In this document: positions 34,015 to 46,661 of the stretch, piece after piece
How positions within the stretch are numbered: the first letter of the stretch is position 1
Layout: each line of letters opens with the position of its first letter
NCBI GenBank assembly: GCA_028673005.1
Contig: CM054117.1
Span: 50,420,870 to 50,484,869 of the forward strand
Origin: Tanypteryx hageni
Lineage: Eukaryota; Arthropoda; Insecta; Odonata; Petaluridae
DNA: 64,000 nt
Direction of reading: 5' to 3'
Notes under the pieces: generated by a model
Told to the model about the DNA's origin: nothing
The model's database searches: none
What the model saw: only the letters and a program-made list of their open reading frames with translations
Made by a program: the position numbers and the translations under genes

Positions 34015-35830
34015 CAGCCGAGTTCAACTACACCTCTCTCAATCTCTCTCACTCCTTTCTCCCTTTCTCGTTCTCTCTCTCTCTTTCTCTCCTCCCTCTC
34101 TCACTCCAAAATTAGACAAGTTGAACCCAGCAACCCCACCGATGTGTGGGCAAAACTCAACGGCTATAATGGCGCTTATTATTGTCATTATTGCCGCTGC
34201 CCACCGTCATCCCACGAGTTTAATCCAATTAAAAACCGTCTCGAGTGGATGGAATTCCTACCTTCAGCGCGCGGCACAATACCTTTTCCCTCCCTCATTC
34301 CCTCTCCCTCTCTCTACCTTCGCATTTCTGTGCGGCTCCACCTATTCCATTAAGGTCTGCCTTATATTCCCTCACGGTCGTTATCGCCCAAATCCTGTTC
34401 TTCCCATCTCCTTCTCCCTCCCTTCACTCTATTTTTCCCTCGCAGGAGAGCATTCGATAGTTAATCCTCTCACTCTCAGCCCACGATGAAAACCATTTCT
34501 ACCTCACTCACCGCATTCTGGAATTTTTATCCGTTCTTCCTCCCCCTCCTCCTCTATCTGCCTCTTCCTTTCTCCTCCTCTTCTTCTCCTCCCCTTCTTC
34601 CCCTACACCTCTCCCCCTCTACTTCCTCTCACCTATTTTCCCTTTCTCCGATCCAGTTTTCGAAAGATCCCATTCAGATCCATTTCTTCCTTTTTCTCCC
34701 TCTACCCTATCTTAACGCCTTCAGAACGAAATCCCTTTTATTTCCCCTCCTATCTCTCTCCCTCACTCTCTCTCTCTCTCCTAAACATACTCCACAGCCC
34801 CTCATTATGCCTCAGACACCCCACACCCATACACACACACTTTCCCACACACGCGTCATTTTCTCAACACCTATATTCTCGACGCCCATCTTTCTTCTTC
34901 GCTGCCTCTGTGAATCTGTTTCTTCCGCTCTTTAACCCTTTCTTTCATTCTATCATTCTTTCCATTCTTTTCATCTCTCTCTCTTCTCTATCCCTCACCC
35001 GTCTCTTTCTATCTTAATCTCTGCTTTTTTCGTTCTATTTTCCTATCTTTCTTTCATTCTCACTCCACTCCGTCTTCCTTCGCGCCCTTATTTAATCCTA
35101 ATATTCCTTCTCTAATTCCCCGCCTCTTCTTCTCTCTCTCTCTCTCTTATTTCCTTTCCTTATAGCTCTCTTGATCTACCTTTCTCTTACTACGCCCACC
35201 CCCTTCACCTTTATTGCCCCAGTCTCTTTTTTTCCTTTCTCTCCTTCTTTGTCTCTCTCTCTCTTTCTCTGTTTACTCATTCACCTATCCCTCTCTTCCT
35301 CTCCTTATATTTATCTATCTCTCGTCCAATCTGTTTCTCCTTTTCTGCATTCTTTTCTTTATTATACTTTCCCTCTTTCTTTTCTCTTTTTCTTCTTCTA
35401 TTTTTTGTTTTATCTATTTCTCCATGTAACTATTCATTCTCTTCCTCAATTCATCTTTCTACCTCTACATCCCTCACCCTCCCGTATCCTTCTGTGCTCT
35501 CGCCCTCTGTTTCTTCCATCTCCCTCTCCTCCTCTCTACTTTCCTGCCCCTCCTTATTTATCTCCCTCCGCCACACAAAATCATCACCTCCATCAATATC
35601 TTCCAAAGTCATTTCACCAAATCATCTTCAGCTTCAACCGATCCAAGCTCCTCCCGCAACTACCAACAGACTCATCATCCTTCCCATCCTCCTCCCTCCT
35701 CATCAGCCCATCTGCCTCGCCTAACCTCTTTCCATTCAACACTTATCGATGCCCAGCAATCTACCCAGCTCTAACCGCCACTACCCTCTTTCTCTCTCTC
35801 TCTCTCTTCCCTTCACACGCCTCCCTACCT
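34015..35830. repeat. Pyrimidine-rich block (1.8 kb)
   Basis: The plus strand is C/T-dominated, with CTCTCT runs at 34025-34105, 34758-34780, 35133-35147 and 35788-35805 and an AC-rich patch at 34822-34851. Long open frames (up to 220 codons) overlap in all forward frames and are Ser/Leu/Pro/Phe-rich, as expected from the missing purines. Confidence 0.8.
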
Positions 35831-36875
35831 TAAATTCCGAATTCTCTGCCGCAAATAGCTTCGCATCGCTCACTCTTCACACAGCATCCTCCTCTTGTAT
35901 TCCTTTCGCCTCAATACATCCACCCCGCTCTCACACTCCGCCCTCGTTCCAAAACATTCGCCCAGTTTTGAAACTGCCTTTAAAACCGACTCCTTATTGC
36001 CTCGCGATGATTTTCTTTCGAGATACCACGGCGAATCTTCCAAGTGTCTCTCAAACAAGCGAATGTACAGTTTCAGAGGAAGTAAAGAGAGAGAGTGGAA
36101 TGGAGAAATGGAAAGAGTAATATGTCGAGTTTTGCGTTCTAAGAGTTCAGGGTGGTTAATCGGAAGGTTTGTTTGAGAGAGAGGTGTAGGAAAGAGATGA
36201 TAATTTGGATTGGCATCCTGTCGTTTTCAGTTTAACAGTCTTAGAATACGTTTCGAAGGTTGGTGCGGCTTATTGCGGTATTGTAATTGGTTTGTCTCGC
36301 TGTGTTTTTTTAAGGGAGGAAAACCGGAAGAAATTCTCGCGACTGTTTATCCGTCTCCAGGTGATTAATGAGGATAAGGGATCGTTGCTGTGCGATTTTC
36401 AAAGCGACTGATTTGATGATCGCGCGTACCAATATCAGTTTTTGCGCGTGGCGAATGAAATGAAAATTATCTCGGTGCTTCGCTGTTTAAATCGGTACGT
36501 TGCCAGTTGATTTTCCGAGAGAGTAAATGCGATAAATTCGCGCGTTACAATTTTTAGCCAATGAACCCGTTTCCGGTGCGTAAAAAATTATGAATTCTAT
36601 TTTCCGCGATTTTAAAATGAAAATTTATTCGGTCATTTAGTTCACCGCGAAATCACTTATGCAACAAAGGATTTATTAAAACAGGATGCAAATATTTGCG
36701 AAAAGTCCGAATTCAAGTACCTACTCATAAAAAGATTCGGAAATTTATATTTGCCTCCAAATGCGACCGTGTATTTCGCTCCTTTTCTACCGATGATTAA
36801 ATAGTATAAAACCGGCGCTTGTACGTCATATACTGTGTTTATGGAGAAAATAACGTTAAAATATTTAAGTATTAT
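35831..36875. other. Unannotated DNA
   Basis: No gene or bounded repeat was recognised. Confidence 0.5.
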
Positions 36876-36877
36876 GC

Positions 36878-36892
36878 ACACATACGTGTGCG

Positions 36893-36981
<89 letters not shown>

Positions 36982-36985
36982 GCAC
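36878..36985. repeat. Compound (AC)n(TA)n microsatellite
   Basis: An AC run passes into a TA run of about 68 bases and then a short AC/GC run. Confidence 0.9.
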
Positions 36986-37750
36986 GCTCCCTAATTTATT
37001 TGAGCTAAATAAGTAGATGGAAACGAAAGAAAACAGCACTGTTCCATAGAATTTTTCCTCACCTCGTTCTGTATTTTTTCAAAAAGATAATCTTTATTCA
37101 AAGACTTTTTTCTCTCCCTCATCCCCTTTATAACGCCTTTTTAAGGGTTTACGGAAAGGGTCTTGATATCGCCTAAGAATATTGGTATCGTTGCCAAGGG
37201 AAATCTTCTCGGAAATGAGACACACCAAGATTTAAAAACCCGCTCGTTCTTTGAGCGCGTAAAAATGATGCTACAAGGTTTTTTCGTCACTGCTACTTTA
37301 GACGTCAGTATTGCGTAAATCTTAACGGGTCCTCTTCATTAACGTGTCGTAATCGATTTAAATATAGTTTGCAAATTTGCCGTATTTTCTTCGTCTCAGA
37401 GTTTCCGGGTTGGTTAATGTGGATTATCGAGAGTGATTTGAAGTACATTTTTATTGCAGCGAAAAAAGCACGGTGTAAATTTCTTATTTTTAGGCCACTT
37501 TGGTCCGAGACTACTTCTGTTTAATCCACAGCTTACGGTTTCTTGAAGCGGAATGCCCGTGGGTACCTGAAACTATCAACAATAAGAATAAATCGATCTC
37601 TTATCTAAAAGCTTTCACACCGCATAATGAAGAAACCCGCGTTTCGTTTTGGTTATCCCAAGAAATTCTTCGTTGAACTATCTCACTAGATGGTTCCCTT
37701 AGTAAACAAAATATCATTGGTTATTGATATTTCATATGCTATTACTGAGA
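36986..37750. other. Unannotated DNA
   Basis: No gene or bounded repeat was recognised. Confidence 0.5.
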
Positions 37751-37823
37751 GCCCGGATAGCTCAGTTGGATTAGCATTAGGCTTGGAACCTAAGGGACAA
37801 GTGTTCGAGTCACTGTTCGGACG
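37751..37823 (+). tRNA. tRNA-like sequence with Lys-type body and TGG anticodon loop
   Basis: The layout follows tRNA-Lys closely: acceptor GCCCGGA/TTCGGAC with one mismatch, D arm GCTCAGTTGG, and a perfect anticodon stem TTAGG/CCTAA. The loop CTTGGAA gives anticodon TGG (Pro). The T arm AAGTG/CACTG has loop TTCGAGT and one mismatch. U33 is intact. A T6 run starts at 37828, a natural Pol III terminator position. The mismatches in the acceptor and T stems and the conflict between body and anticodon favour a pseudogene or SINE head, but transcription by Pol III is plausible. Confidence 0.55.
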
Positions 37824-37835
37824 TTTCTTTTTTCC

Positions 37836-38840
37836 ACTCCCATTCTGGTTATAATAACGTGTGTTTACCCTTTTAAAAGTCCATTGAAATGTTTAAGACC
37901 TGATGAAAAATAAATCGGCATCTAACAATTAATATAATTAAAAAAATTGAAGTAATCGTCGTCAGTCGGGATTGTACTCCCAAAGAATAAATATTACTCC
38001 AATAAAGGAATTTTCGTTCGGTGGTTGACTCGCTAGCCATTTAAACAGCTGTAGAAGATATTTCTCCAGGATATTGAGGGAAACGCCAAATTCAAAATAA
38101 AATAGCGACTTGTCTATCCTCCTAGATGATAATGAAGGTAAGGCAGAGCTTCTTTCGCCTTAGTTACCTATGACGTAACAAATATAATCGTCTCCTTAAA
38201 AGAGGAATGGGTGAAGGAACGAAAAAGAAACAAAATAAGAGCCGCGGGAAGGACGAGGAAGAAAAAGAAAACGTTTTCGCAGAAATTCACGCCTTTCGAG
38301 TTTAAAAAAAAATAGAAACGGAATACGATTTTCGCTTTTCGTGATTGCAGTCTGAAACTTGCGATCGCGAGAAGGGAAGGAGGTTTCTTTATTTCTTTTC
38401 GGCAAAAGAAATATTTTTGTATGGCGGAAACCAAGGGCAAGAAAAAAATATTATACGTAAGATCCTATTTCCTGCATGTTTCCTAAACAAAGACGAATCT
38501 CGGAATAGAGACAGATTACACGAAATACGGAAAATATCTTTTTTACCTACTTCGAGCGCTTCTTTTTTACGGCATCCTTCGCTCTGATATAAAAAAAATA
38601 TAACATACCAACTCCATACAAAATATGCGATGTTTTGCTCGGGATTTTCTAGATTTTTTATCTCCGAAACCATAACTCGTAATTATGTGGCCTCACGGAC
38701 TTTTTTGTAGTAAATGTTGTTCTCTATTCGAATAATGTTTTTAATCTGTACCTTACAGATCATATAAGAGCTAGGGAGATAAAAGTTTGGTATTTCATTG
38801 TTGCTTGACGGATGCCATTTAAGTAGATATGAGGTAAGTT
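37836..38840. other. Unannotated DNA
   Basis: No gene was recognised. Open frames around 38170-38590 on both strands are unremarkable. Confidence 0.5.
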
Positions 38841-38844
38841 CATT

Positions 38845-39035
38845 AAAGTAATTATGTAAAGTGGAAGTTCTAATTGACGGATTAGGTTGAAAATCACAGT
38901 TTAGCGATAACTTTTAATACAGATCACTCATACCTAATTAAATTAAAATCCGTCCAGCGGTTTAAGAGATGAAAGCTACGACGGACGGACCGGACATGCC
39001 CATATGGCGCTCCGCTATTACCGCTTCGCTGGTAA
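38845..39035 (+). mobile_element. Remnant of a Helentron-type element (tail region)
   Basis: The segment keeps the tail order seen at 19.4 and 42.2 kb: ATGTAAAGTGG, then TCCGTCCAGCGGTT, then ACGGACGGAC, then a stem-loop (TTACC, loop GCTTCGCT, GGTAA). Only about one diverged core unit remains. Confidence 0.5.
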
Positions 39036-40417
39036 ATAACGCATAAAAAGTTGTTATTAGAGATTTTTTATCCGAGGTGTGTGCTATAGTGTACATTAGA
39101 ATACGCTTAATGGAATTTTGTGTTATAATATCAGTTCGATTCAATTAAACTGTTTCAGATTTCAAGGCGTTTTAAGCCTAACCAGTCAACGGTCCTAAAA
39201 ATTACGAGTTATCCGTATTAGAGATTCGTGACTGCATTAAAATCTGAACAAGATTTAATAAAAAGTCATACTTAAGAAAGGGAAATTGTAGTAAAACACT
39301 TGTTTCTCGCTTCATTAATGGGGGGTGATGTTTACGGTTTTATGCATCGCTGTTGAAAAACATAGAAATCCCTCTCACACGTCGGGAATATCAAGGAAAT
39401 TTTTCATATCCACGAGCGGTTTTCAATTTTTTTCTCTCCGAACTGAGACGGCCGTCGGGAAAAAAATCACTCGCAATACATATTTTAAATCCGTCAAATT
39501 TCGTCGAAATATCCTTTTCGTGGGAGTTGTGACTCATTTTCCGCGCTCCTCTTATCGCCCAGAGTGAAGGCGGGTGGGCGGAATGAGAGGGCGGGTAATA
39601 ATAAATTCTCCACCTCCACAGCATCCGCTTTGCAGTTTTTTTTATTCGATCGCCGCGTTTTTTCCATACCTGTCACCTCTTTGTAAGCGAATATTTTTAA
39701 GGCCACTCCTGAAAGCTTCATCGATATTGAAATGGTTTGCGAATAAATTCTCGTTCGCTCGTTGGCTTTTGGTTCCGGAAATCCTTTCACTTCGCTCAAT
39801 CTCTGCCTCTCTCTCTCGCTCTCTTTCTCTCACTTCCTCTCTTTCTCTACGCTTCTCCGCTAGCACTACCACACCGCTGTATCTACTTGTGCCTTTTGTT
39901 GAATATATCTCTAGTTTTCTCTCTCATTCTTCATATCTTTCTATCTCACTCACACTCTTTTCTCTTTCTTTCTCATTATCCCTTCCTGCTATATGTATGT
40001 TGTATAATTTCACTTGGTGGTTGTATACGTTTATGTATTTTAAAAATTGGCGACTTAAATGACGTTTATTTTAAAAAGTGTCTTCGTTTTTTTGTAAGGC
40101 ATGTCTATGTACAAATTGAATATTTTTTCCAAATCAAAATTTAAAATAATATTTTCATTGAAGTATTTTTATATTAATGTGGACATTTTTCTGATTTTTA
40201 CTTCGACTTCTATATGTATGTATGTAGGTGTGTGTGCGTGCGTGTGTATGCATGCATGTATGTACGATTATATACCAAACCTTTCGGAATTGTATCAGTA
40301 GTCAGTCATTTAAGAAGATACTTGAGGATAATGTTGCAGTAAATGTACTTTGCCCGTAAAAATTGATCCTTGACAAAGGCAATTAATTTTCCATTTTAAC
40401 GAATTCGACATTTATCA
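39036..40417. other. Unannotated DNA with C/T-rich and TATG/TG runs
   Basis: The interval 39800-39985 is pyrimidine-rich, and 40213-40266 is a TATG/TG microsatellite. No gene was recognised. Confidence 0.5.
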
Positions 40418-41550
40418 CTCTCAATCAGAACATCGAAACGGAACCGAACCGAAACCGAAAATACCGTTATTTTAGCTGGAGTGAAACCGATCCCGAACCG
40501 AAAAAAAAATTTCTGAACCCGAACCGAAACCGAAAACCGTTATTTATTTCGTTCCATTTTTTCGGTTCGCATAAACAGCGGGAGCGAAAGAAAGGTTTTT
40601 CCTTTTGCTTTAATATGAGTTTTTGTTGAAAGCCTCACTTTTCAAGATCGAATAAGGCGAAGACAAATGGTTTTCTTGAGAATACATGCTTCTAAACCTT
40701 TGGAGAGATGCATCTTTGTGATGATATCTGTCTGTTCAATGGCGGGATTTTCCATGGCCATTTCAATACATAGAGAGAGAGGGTCAAGGATACGTCCTGC
40801 TGAGGTTTTCCATAACCCTGTTAAACGTGGCTAGTGGAAAGGAACTTATTGTTAGTATTACTATGAAGACAGCCGCAAATCGGCCTCTTACCTACCCTCC
40901 ACCTGGGCCTACCCCGCCAAGTGTTCCGGGTAAAAATGTTTCACGATTCTTAACTTGAATTTTGCTTAAAGTTGGAAGTTATTGTCCCAATAAACTTCCA
41001 TCCCTTATCCATATGCATTGAACGCTTATATTCCGGTAGTCTTTCTCTAAAACTTATCCAGGAAAGATCGCTCCGCATTCGTGCTTTTCAGGTATTCTTA
41101 CTTATGTTAAATGTTACTGTGCGTAAATATTTGTCGTCTTAAGAAAATTTATGCAATTATACATTGTATGGTATTTGTAATATTAATATCTAAATTATTA
41201 TATTAAACAAATAGTTAAGTTACTCTTCTTTGAACAACTTTCTATGAATTACATTCTATATTCAAATGCGAATTGATGTTAATATACCTCTTCAAGTACG
41301 TACATGAGTACTGTTGAAGTGAATTCATTATGATAATGAGAATATCTGCTTATATTGAAATCTGGAATATTGGAATTGTAAAATCAAATTAATGTAGACT
41401 TATGAAAGAATAACAACAGTTTTCATCAAATTAAAGACAGAAATTTTAATAGCTTTTGTACGCGCTAAAAAGAAAAAAATGTTAATTCCTATAGAACAGT
41501 ATTAGACGGAGTCGTATAAAAGGAGACGTTTACAAATTGAATAAGTATGG

Positions 41551-42254
41551 AAAGGTGTGCTCCATGTCGGAATACACTGGGTTTCTAAATGCTTTCTTTG
41601 AGATAGACAAATTTTAGTAAAATTCCCCAATACCAAATTTCATCAAAATTCGTCCTGCGATTCCCGAGTTGAAACGAGTATATTGTAAGCTACACGTAGT
41701 TCTTCATGTAGAGTGGTTGTAATTATCTTCCGATTTTAACCAAAATTGGAAACGATCGACAAATTTTAATAAAACTTCCCAATACCAAATTTCATCAAAG
41801 TTCGACCAGCGTTTCCCGAGTTGTAAATTTTTTAATTATTATTATTTTTTGAATGAACAAAAGAACAGAAAATCGTATATTTACTTAAATACGTCAATTT
41901 GCTTTTCTTTAAATTTATCATAAACCTTACGTTTTACGGGAAAAATTATTTGACAAAAAATGCATATTTAATTATTTTATTTAACTTTTGTTCTCAATAT
42001 TTTTCTCTCAGATGGGTATTTAACGAGATTCTTGCGAAGTACGTTGTAAAATACATGTAGGTCTTCATGTAAAGTGGTCTTAATTACTGTCCAATTTTTA
42101 CCAAAATTGTAATTGTTCGACAAATTTTAGCAAAACTCCCAATACAAAATTTCATCGAAGTAGGTTCAGCGGTTCTCGAGTTTAAACATGAGGACGGACG
42201 GACGGACGGAAACGACCTCCCCTATATGCGTTCACTTCGTGCAAAGAACGCATA
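41551..42254 (+). mobile_element. Second Helentron-type element, nested in the hAT element
   Basis: The start (AAAGGTGTGCTCCATGTCGG) and tail match the copy at 18818-19455. Two core units are 152 bp apart (41633 and 41785 by ACCAAATTTCAT). The third is displaced by an insertion. The array ends in a clean (ACGG)4-type run (about 42191-42210) and a 9-bp perfect stem TATGCGTTC/GAACGCATA (42225-42233 and 42246-42254) with a 12-base loop, the expected 3' hairpin. No coding capacity. Confidence 0.7.
41824..42036. other. AT-rich insertion (~213 bp) inside a core repeat unit
   Basis: The third core unit breaks after GAGTTG and resumes at GTACGTTGTAAA, and the spacing of core landmarks grows from 152 to about 359 bp. 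The inserted DNA is AT-rich, not homologous to other sequence I recognise in the window, and has no obvious inverted ends. Confidence 0.55.
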
Positions 42255-42577
42255 ATAACGAGAAATGTAATAAGGAAATGCATGCAATGTTTTACTGTTC
42301 GTTATATTGTGGGAGGGGGCGATGTTAAGTGCGGATATCTATTTTTGTCTTCTTGATTTGGTTTAAATAAAAAATAACATTATTTAATAAGGATTATTTT
42401 GGAAGTATTTTGAAATTTTCCCCAAAAAATTCAAAGTCAGAGCGAAAAAAACCAGTTCAAACCGGTTGAATGGTGGTTGCTGGAGCGAAACCGGAACCGA
42501 ACCGAAATTATTTTTTTTGTGTGAACCGGAACAAAAACCGGAGCAAAAAAATTTCGGTTTGATGCCCTGCTCTAAAT

Positions 42578-42830
42578 AGGATGCTATCAGTCCTATTTAC
42601 AACCTAAACTATTGTTTTCATTATTTTATATGTAATGGAATGCAAGTAAATCCATAACCTAGTGTAATGATTGCATTTCTTGCAAAATTTACAACGTAAA
42701 TAAAATCAATTGTGAAATGTGCATCCCGAAAAGTGGCTATTTTAGCCTAAAACCCGCCAAACAGAAACTTTTCCTTCTTTGTTTCTCTCCGTCACCGAAT
42801 TTTATACAATCTGATCGCTTTACTCTCCAT
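42578..42830. other. Unannotated DNA
   Basis: Nothing recognised. Confidence 0.4.
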
Positions 42831-42835
42831 TCGCC

Positions 42836-42920
42836 TTCCCTCTCTCTCTGTCTCTCTCTCCGTCTCTCTCTGTCTCTCTCTCTCTCTCTGTCTCTCTCTC
42901 TCTCTGTCTCTCTCTCTGCC
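42836..42920. repeat. (CT)n-type microsatellite with CTGT/CCGT interruptions
   Basis: Perfect CT runs are interrupted about every 8-14 bases by a single G. Confidence 0.85.
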
Positions 42921-43985
42921 GTTCCCTCTTTAATTTTCCGTTAACAAATAATTCGGAAAGAAAATTTTTTAGCTATTCCACTCTTTCCCTCCATGTTGGA
43001 CGGGAGCCAAATTGCTCGTAAGGCTGTTCTATAATCAAAAAATACTTCCGGAAAAAAGGCGATTTCTTTTAAACCGACGAAGCACGGATCTAACAACACC
43101 CATAAATAACTAAAATGGAGAAGGTTCGGTAGACGTCAAACATCGCGTCCCGCTTTCCAGAGAGGGGAAAAAATAAGCAGTGGGATATTAATATTCTACG
43201 ATCTCTCCGGTATTTCGAAAGACGTATAACACGTTTCTATGATGAAATGGCTGTGTTTGGAATGTTAGCCGTCCCTTTCCTGGTGCTCTTCATAGAAAAA
43301 TTAGCCATTTACTTTGTGTCCACGGATTTCGTAGACAAATTTGCAGTTGCTTTACACTTGACGGTACCAGCATTAAAAAAACAGAGGGAAAAGACTTTAT
43401 TTTCAGAAAAAACAAAATATTTACATGACCGAAATTCCAATATCTTTGGTGCGGTTCTTACGATTCGATAAGGATCTGTAATACTTTTCAGACAGGAAAT
43501 ATTTCAAGTGAAAATGTTTCGAAGACAAATTTTATAGTCATCAAGAAAAAGATTCATAAAAAACGACTTAAATTATCGTTATTGGCGTGTTTCACTGAAC
43601 AGCTAAAAAGTATTTGTTATTTATAACAAATTATCAGCGATGGCTATACATATATATAACTTATATTTCTTCATTAACCATAAAGTGACAATCTTTTAAT
43701 GCAGATGATTCAAATGAATATTACATGGATGCGTACGAATAATTTTGTACACACGCGTAAACAAACATGGTGCAACCGCGACGATTCGAAATTCAGTAAC
43801 TCGAATCAACACTGCGTATTTGCATTCATGAAAATTAAGTCCTATAAAAAGAAATTTTTTGCTTTTCTTTGAAGCTACGGTATTCGAAACCCTACTTTTA
43901 TATGTGCGTATCCTCCTTATTTTTCTCTCTCCTTTCTTACCTTTCCGAACGACCTCGGACAAAACCTAGACTCCTCTTTCTCTCG
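42921..43985. other. Unannotated DNA
   Basis: No gene or bounded repeat was recognised. Confidence 0.5.
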
Positions 43986-43993
43986 TCCTTTTT

Positions 43994-44098
43994 ATCTCTC
44001 TCTCTCTCCACCCTGTCTCTCTTTCTCTCTCTCTCTCCACCCTGTCTCTCTTTCTCTCTCTCTCTCCACCCTGTCTCTCTTTCTCTCTCTCTCGCCCC
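43994..44098. repeat. 29-bp minisatellite, three units
   Basis: The landmark CCACCCTG starts at 44008, 44037 and 44066, giving a period of 29 bp; the units are near-identical CT-rich sequence. Confidence 0.85.
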
Positions 44099-44561
44099 TT
44101 AGACGCCGAAACAACCAGAGAAATCGGAAATAAATCTTCTCCCGAATTTCCAACCCCAGCATACCATCTCCAACTCTTCTTATCCCCTCTCTCCACCTTC
44201 CACCCCCTCCATTCCCACAGCCTCCGCAACATTTATACGTAAACAAGAATGCACACACACACACACACGCACACACCCTAGCACGCATCGGGACGAAATG
44301 TAAACAAACCAAAAAAAATCTCGGATCTTCAAAGTCAATCTAAAAAGGGATGCCGAAAGACGGAGGAAGGAGCCAAAAAAGGAAAAATAAAAATGAAAAC
44401 CCTTTTCTACTCTTCCAACACCGGATTGGTTCGACCAAAAGTACCGAAAAAGATAAATAAAACAAGGAAGAAAGCGGAGAAAAGTATCTTTTAAAAAATT
44501 ACAATAAAAGCATGAGAATATTTAGAACCGGTGGTTTTATTTTAATTTTATACTCGAACGT

Positions 44562-44566
<5 letters not shown>

Positions 44567-44597
<31 letters not shown>
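44567..44597. repeat. (GA)n microsatellite
   Basis: A perfect GA run of about 15 repeats. Confidence 0.9.
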
Positions 44598-44599
<2 letters not shown>

Positions 44600-46660
44600 G
44601 AGGGTAATCACCGCCTGTGGAGCACAGTGAAAAGCTCTTATCCTCTTGCGGTTCTGATGGTTAGCGAGAGATAAACCCAGGGGAGGAGGAGGAGTAAGTT
44701 GAGAGGCCGAGAGGAGGGTTTCTCTTTGGGAATTCGAAAAGAAAATAAGCGCGATGTTTAAAAAAAGAATCGCGAGTTTTCGGGCTCAGGTTGGTAGGAA
44801 ATACGAAAAAAATCACTCCTTTCAAGTCCAGCGGAGCGTTATTATTCGACACGGATCTCCTTTGGATGTTTCAAACGACGCTGTCGCCTATTAATATATG
44901 TATTTGATGTATATGTGTGTGTTATAGAAACTTTGTAGTTTCCTGAAAAAGGTGGAAATCATTCTCGTCTGCAAAGTAATAGCAGAAAGTGTATCGTGCG
45001 TTCATATTAGTTTTTCGCTTCTTAATTCGATAATATCCCCACTGAAAAAGAAATTAAAATATATGCGTGCTTACACCGTTTTTCGAATCAATTTATAACG
45101 CGGCAGAGATTAAAACATTTATGCTGCCAAATTTCGCAGGAAGTTTGAAATTTTTAATTGAGTTTAATTGCTGACAAATATCTATGAGTTGCTTGCTTTT
45201 TTGTGTCGTGTTTATCCATGAAGCTATCGGACGCTCAGATAGTTGTGATAATTAGAGATGCTGCAAATTTAGGATAAATTCAGTTCACCAAGAAACCATT
45301 AGAACGTGAAACTTTATTTTCTGTGTTTCATTCCGTCTGGACTCGTTCGAAAAATTCTCGTCGGTCAATTTCTTACATTTTTTTACGTTTCATTCTCGAA
45401 TTTCGCTGCTTCTGCGGTGTGATTGACTTCACCTTTTCCTGATTAAGATGGCGCGAAAAATCCATAACTCCTCTCGGCCATTAGTTAATTAAAAATATAG
45501 TCTCACTTGACAAATATCCAAAATGATAAACTGTCAATTGCATTTGCCATAAGACCTGCTACATAAATATACATTGATTTAATAACAAGTGATGTTCATT
45601 ATCTAAATAATTCAATTATACTATTATCTCTGTTCGAGTTGACTTGCTCATGAAATTATCCATTTAAACGATCCGAAGTTCAAGCATTTGCTGCGTTGGT
45701 AATTCAGTTTTTTCAGAGTGTCTAATATGAAAATTGACACTAAACGCTAATTTTATTTCTTTCCTCCTATCATCGCTGCAATGATGTGAAAACGTTTTTG
45801 CAGAAACTTTCTAGAAATGCTGCGTTATTAACGTATCGCGAACTTTGCGACTTGAGCTTTATCTTGCGCCGTGTCGAATTAAACTCATATGCCGCCTATA
45901 GAATGCAATTCGTGCGAAATGCTCGCGAATTTAATTACTCGTTGCGATTATTAACAGCCGCATTCCATTAGTGACGACTCCTTGATAAGCCTGCGCTAAA
46001 GCGTTCAGTATTCTACATAGTAAAAAATTAATTGCATAGCTTATAATCAAAAATAAATAATTCAAAAATTTTATAAATCACAACCAGGATTTTTCTCAGA
46101 ACATAAGGTACGGTAACTTCGTCGACTCTCATAATTATAGAATGCATAGTACCATATCCTAAATTCTACTTCAAATAATTAAAAAAATTAGTTTCAGCAT
46201 GATTATATTCAATCAACATAGGCAAAATAGTTTTTTTCACATAGTGATATAAATCGTTAAGTTTCAACGTTTCATTCGCAATCAATCTAAACATTTCTCG
46301 TTTGAAAAATATCGAATAACCGATTTAAAATTACATTTACGAAATATTTTTTCTAGTTTGTAATACGATCGCTTATCATTTTTCCACCTTGAAACGACCC
46401 ACCCACTATCTCTTCGGAAAATCTAAAGATCGAATTTCTCAAAGCGTTTAATACAAAGATTTTTACTTCAACGCTTTGAGACCTAATACACCCTTTGCCG
46501 CGTTCCCTGGAATTCGTTCCGACGACGCGACGATGTCACTCGATTCATTTCCCGGTAACCTATAGGTCACCTTTATCCTAAATATAACATATTAACACAC
46601 AATGATGATGGCAACGACCGTATCTCGCTTTCCACCCATTCGAATCTCTCTTCCTCTTGC
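44598..46660. other. AT-rich DNA without recognisable gene
   Basis: No gene or bounded repeat was recognised. A nuclear-receptor-like AGGTCA lies near 46563. Confidence 0.5.
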
Positions 46661-46661
46661 T

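Larger units (their letters stand above)
40418..42577. mobile_element. hAT-type element (2144 bp) with nested insertions
   Basis: The element spans 40426-42569. The ends are CAGAACATCGAAACGGAAC on the left and CAGGGCATCAAACCGAAAT on the right (minus strand), matching at about 14 of 19 positions. The flanks CTCTCAAT (40418-40425) and CTCTAAAT (42570-42577) are an 8-bp target duplication with one difference. Both subterminal regions are full of GAACCGAA/ACCGAAAC repeats (40440-40555 and 42485-42555). No transposase reading frame is left. About 0.7 kb of its length is a later Helentron-type insertion. Confidence 0.75.

Noticed and set aside
35171..35833. 220-codon plus-strand frame
   Set aside because: It lies in a pyrimidine-rich block where stops are depleted by composition. 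Frames overlap in all phases and no domain is seen.
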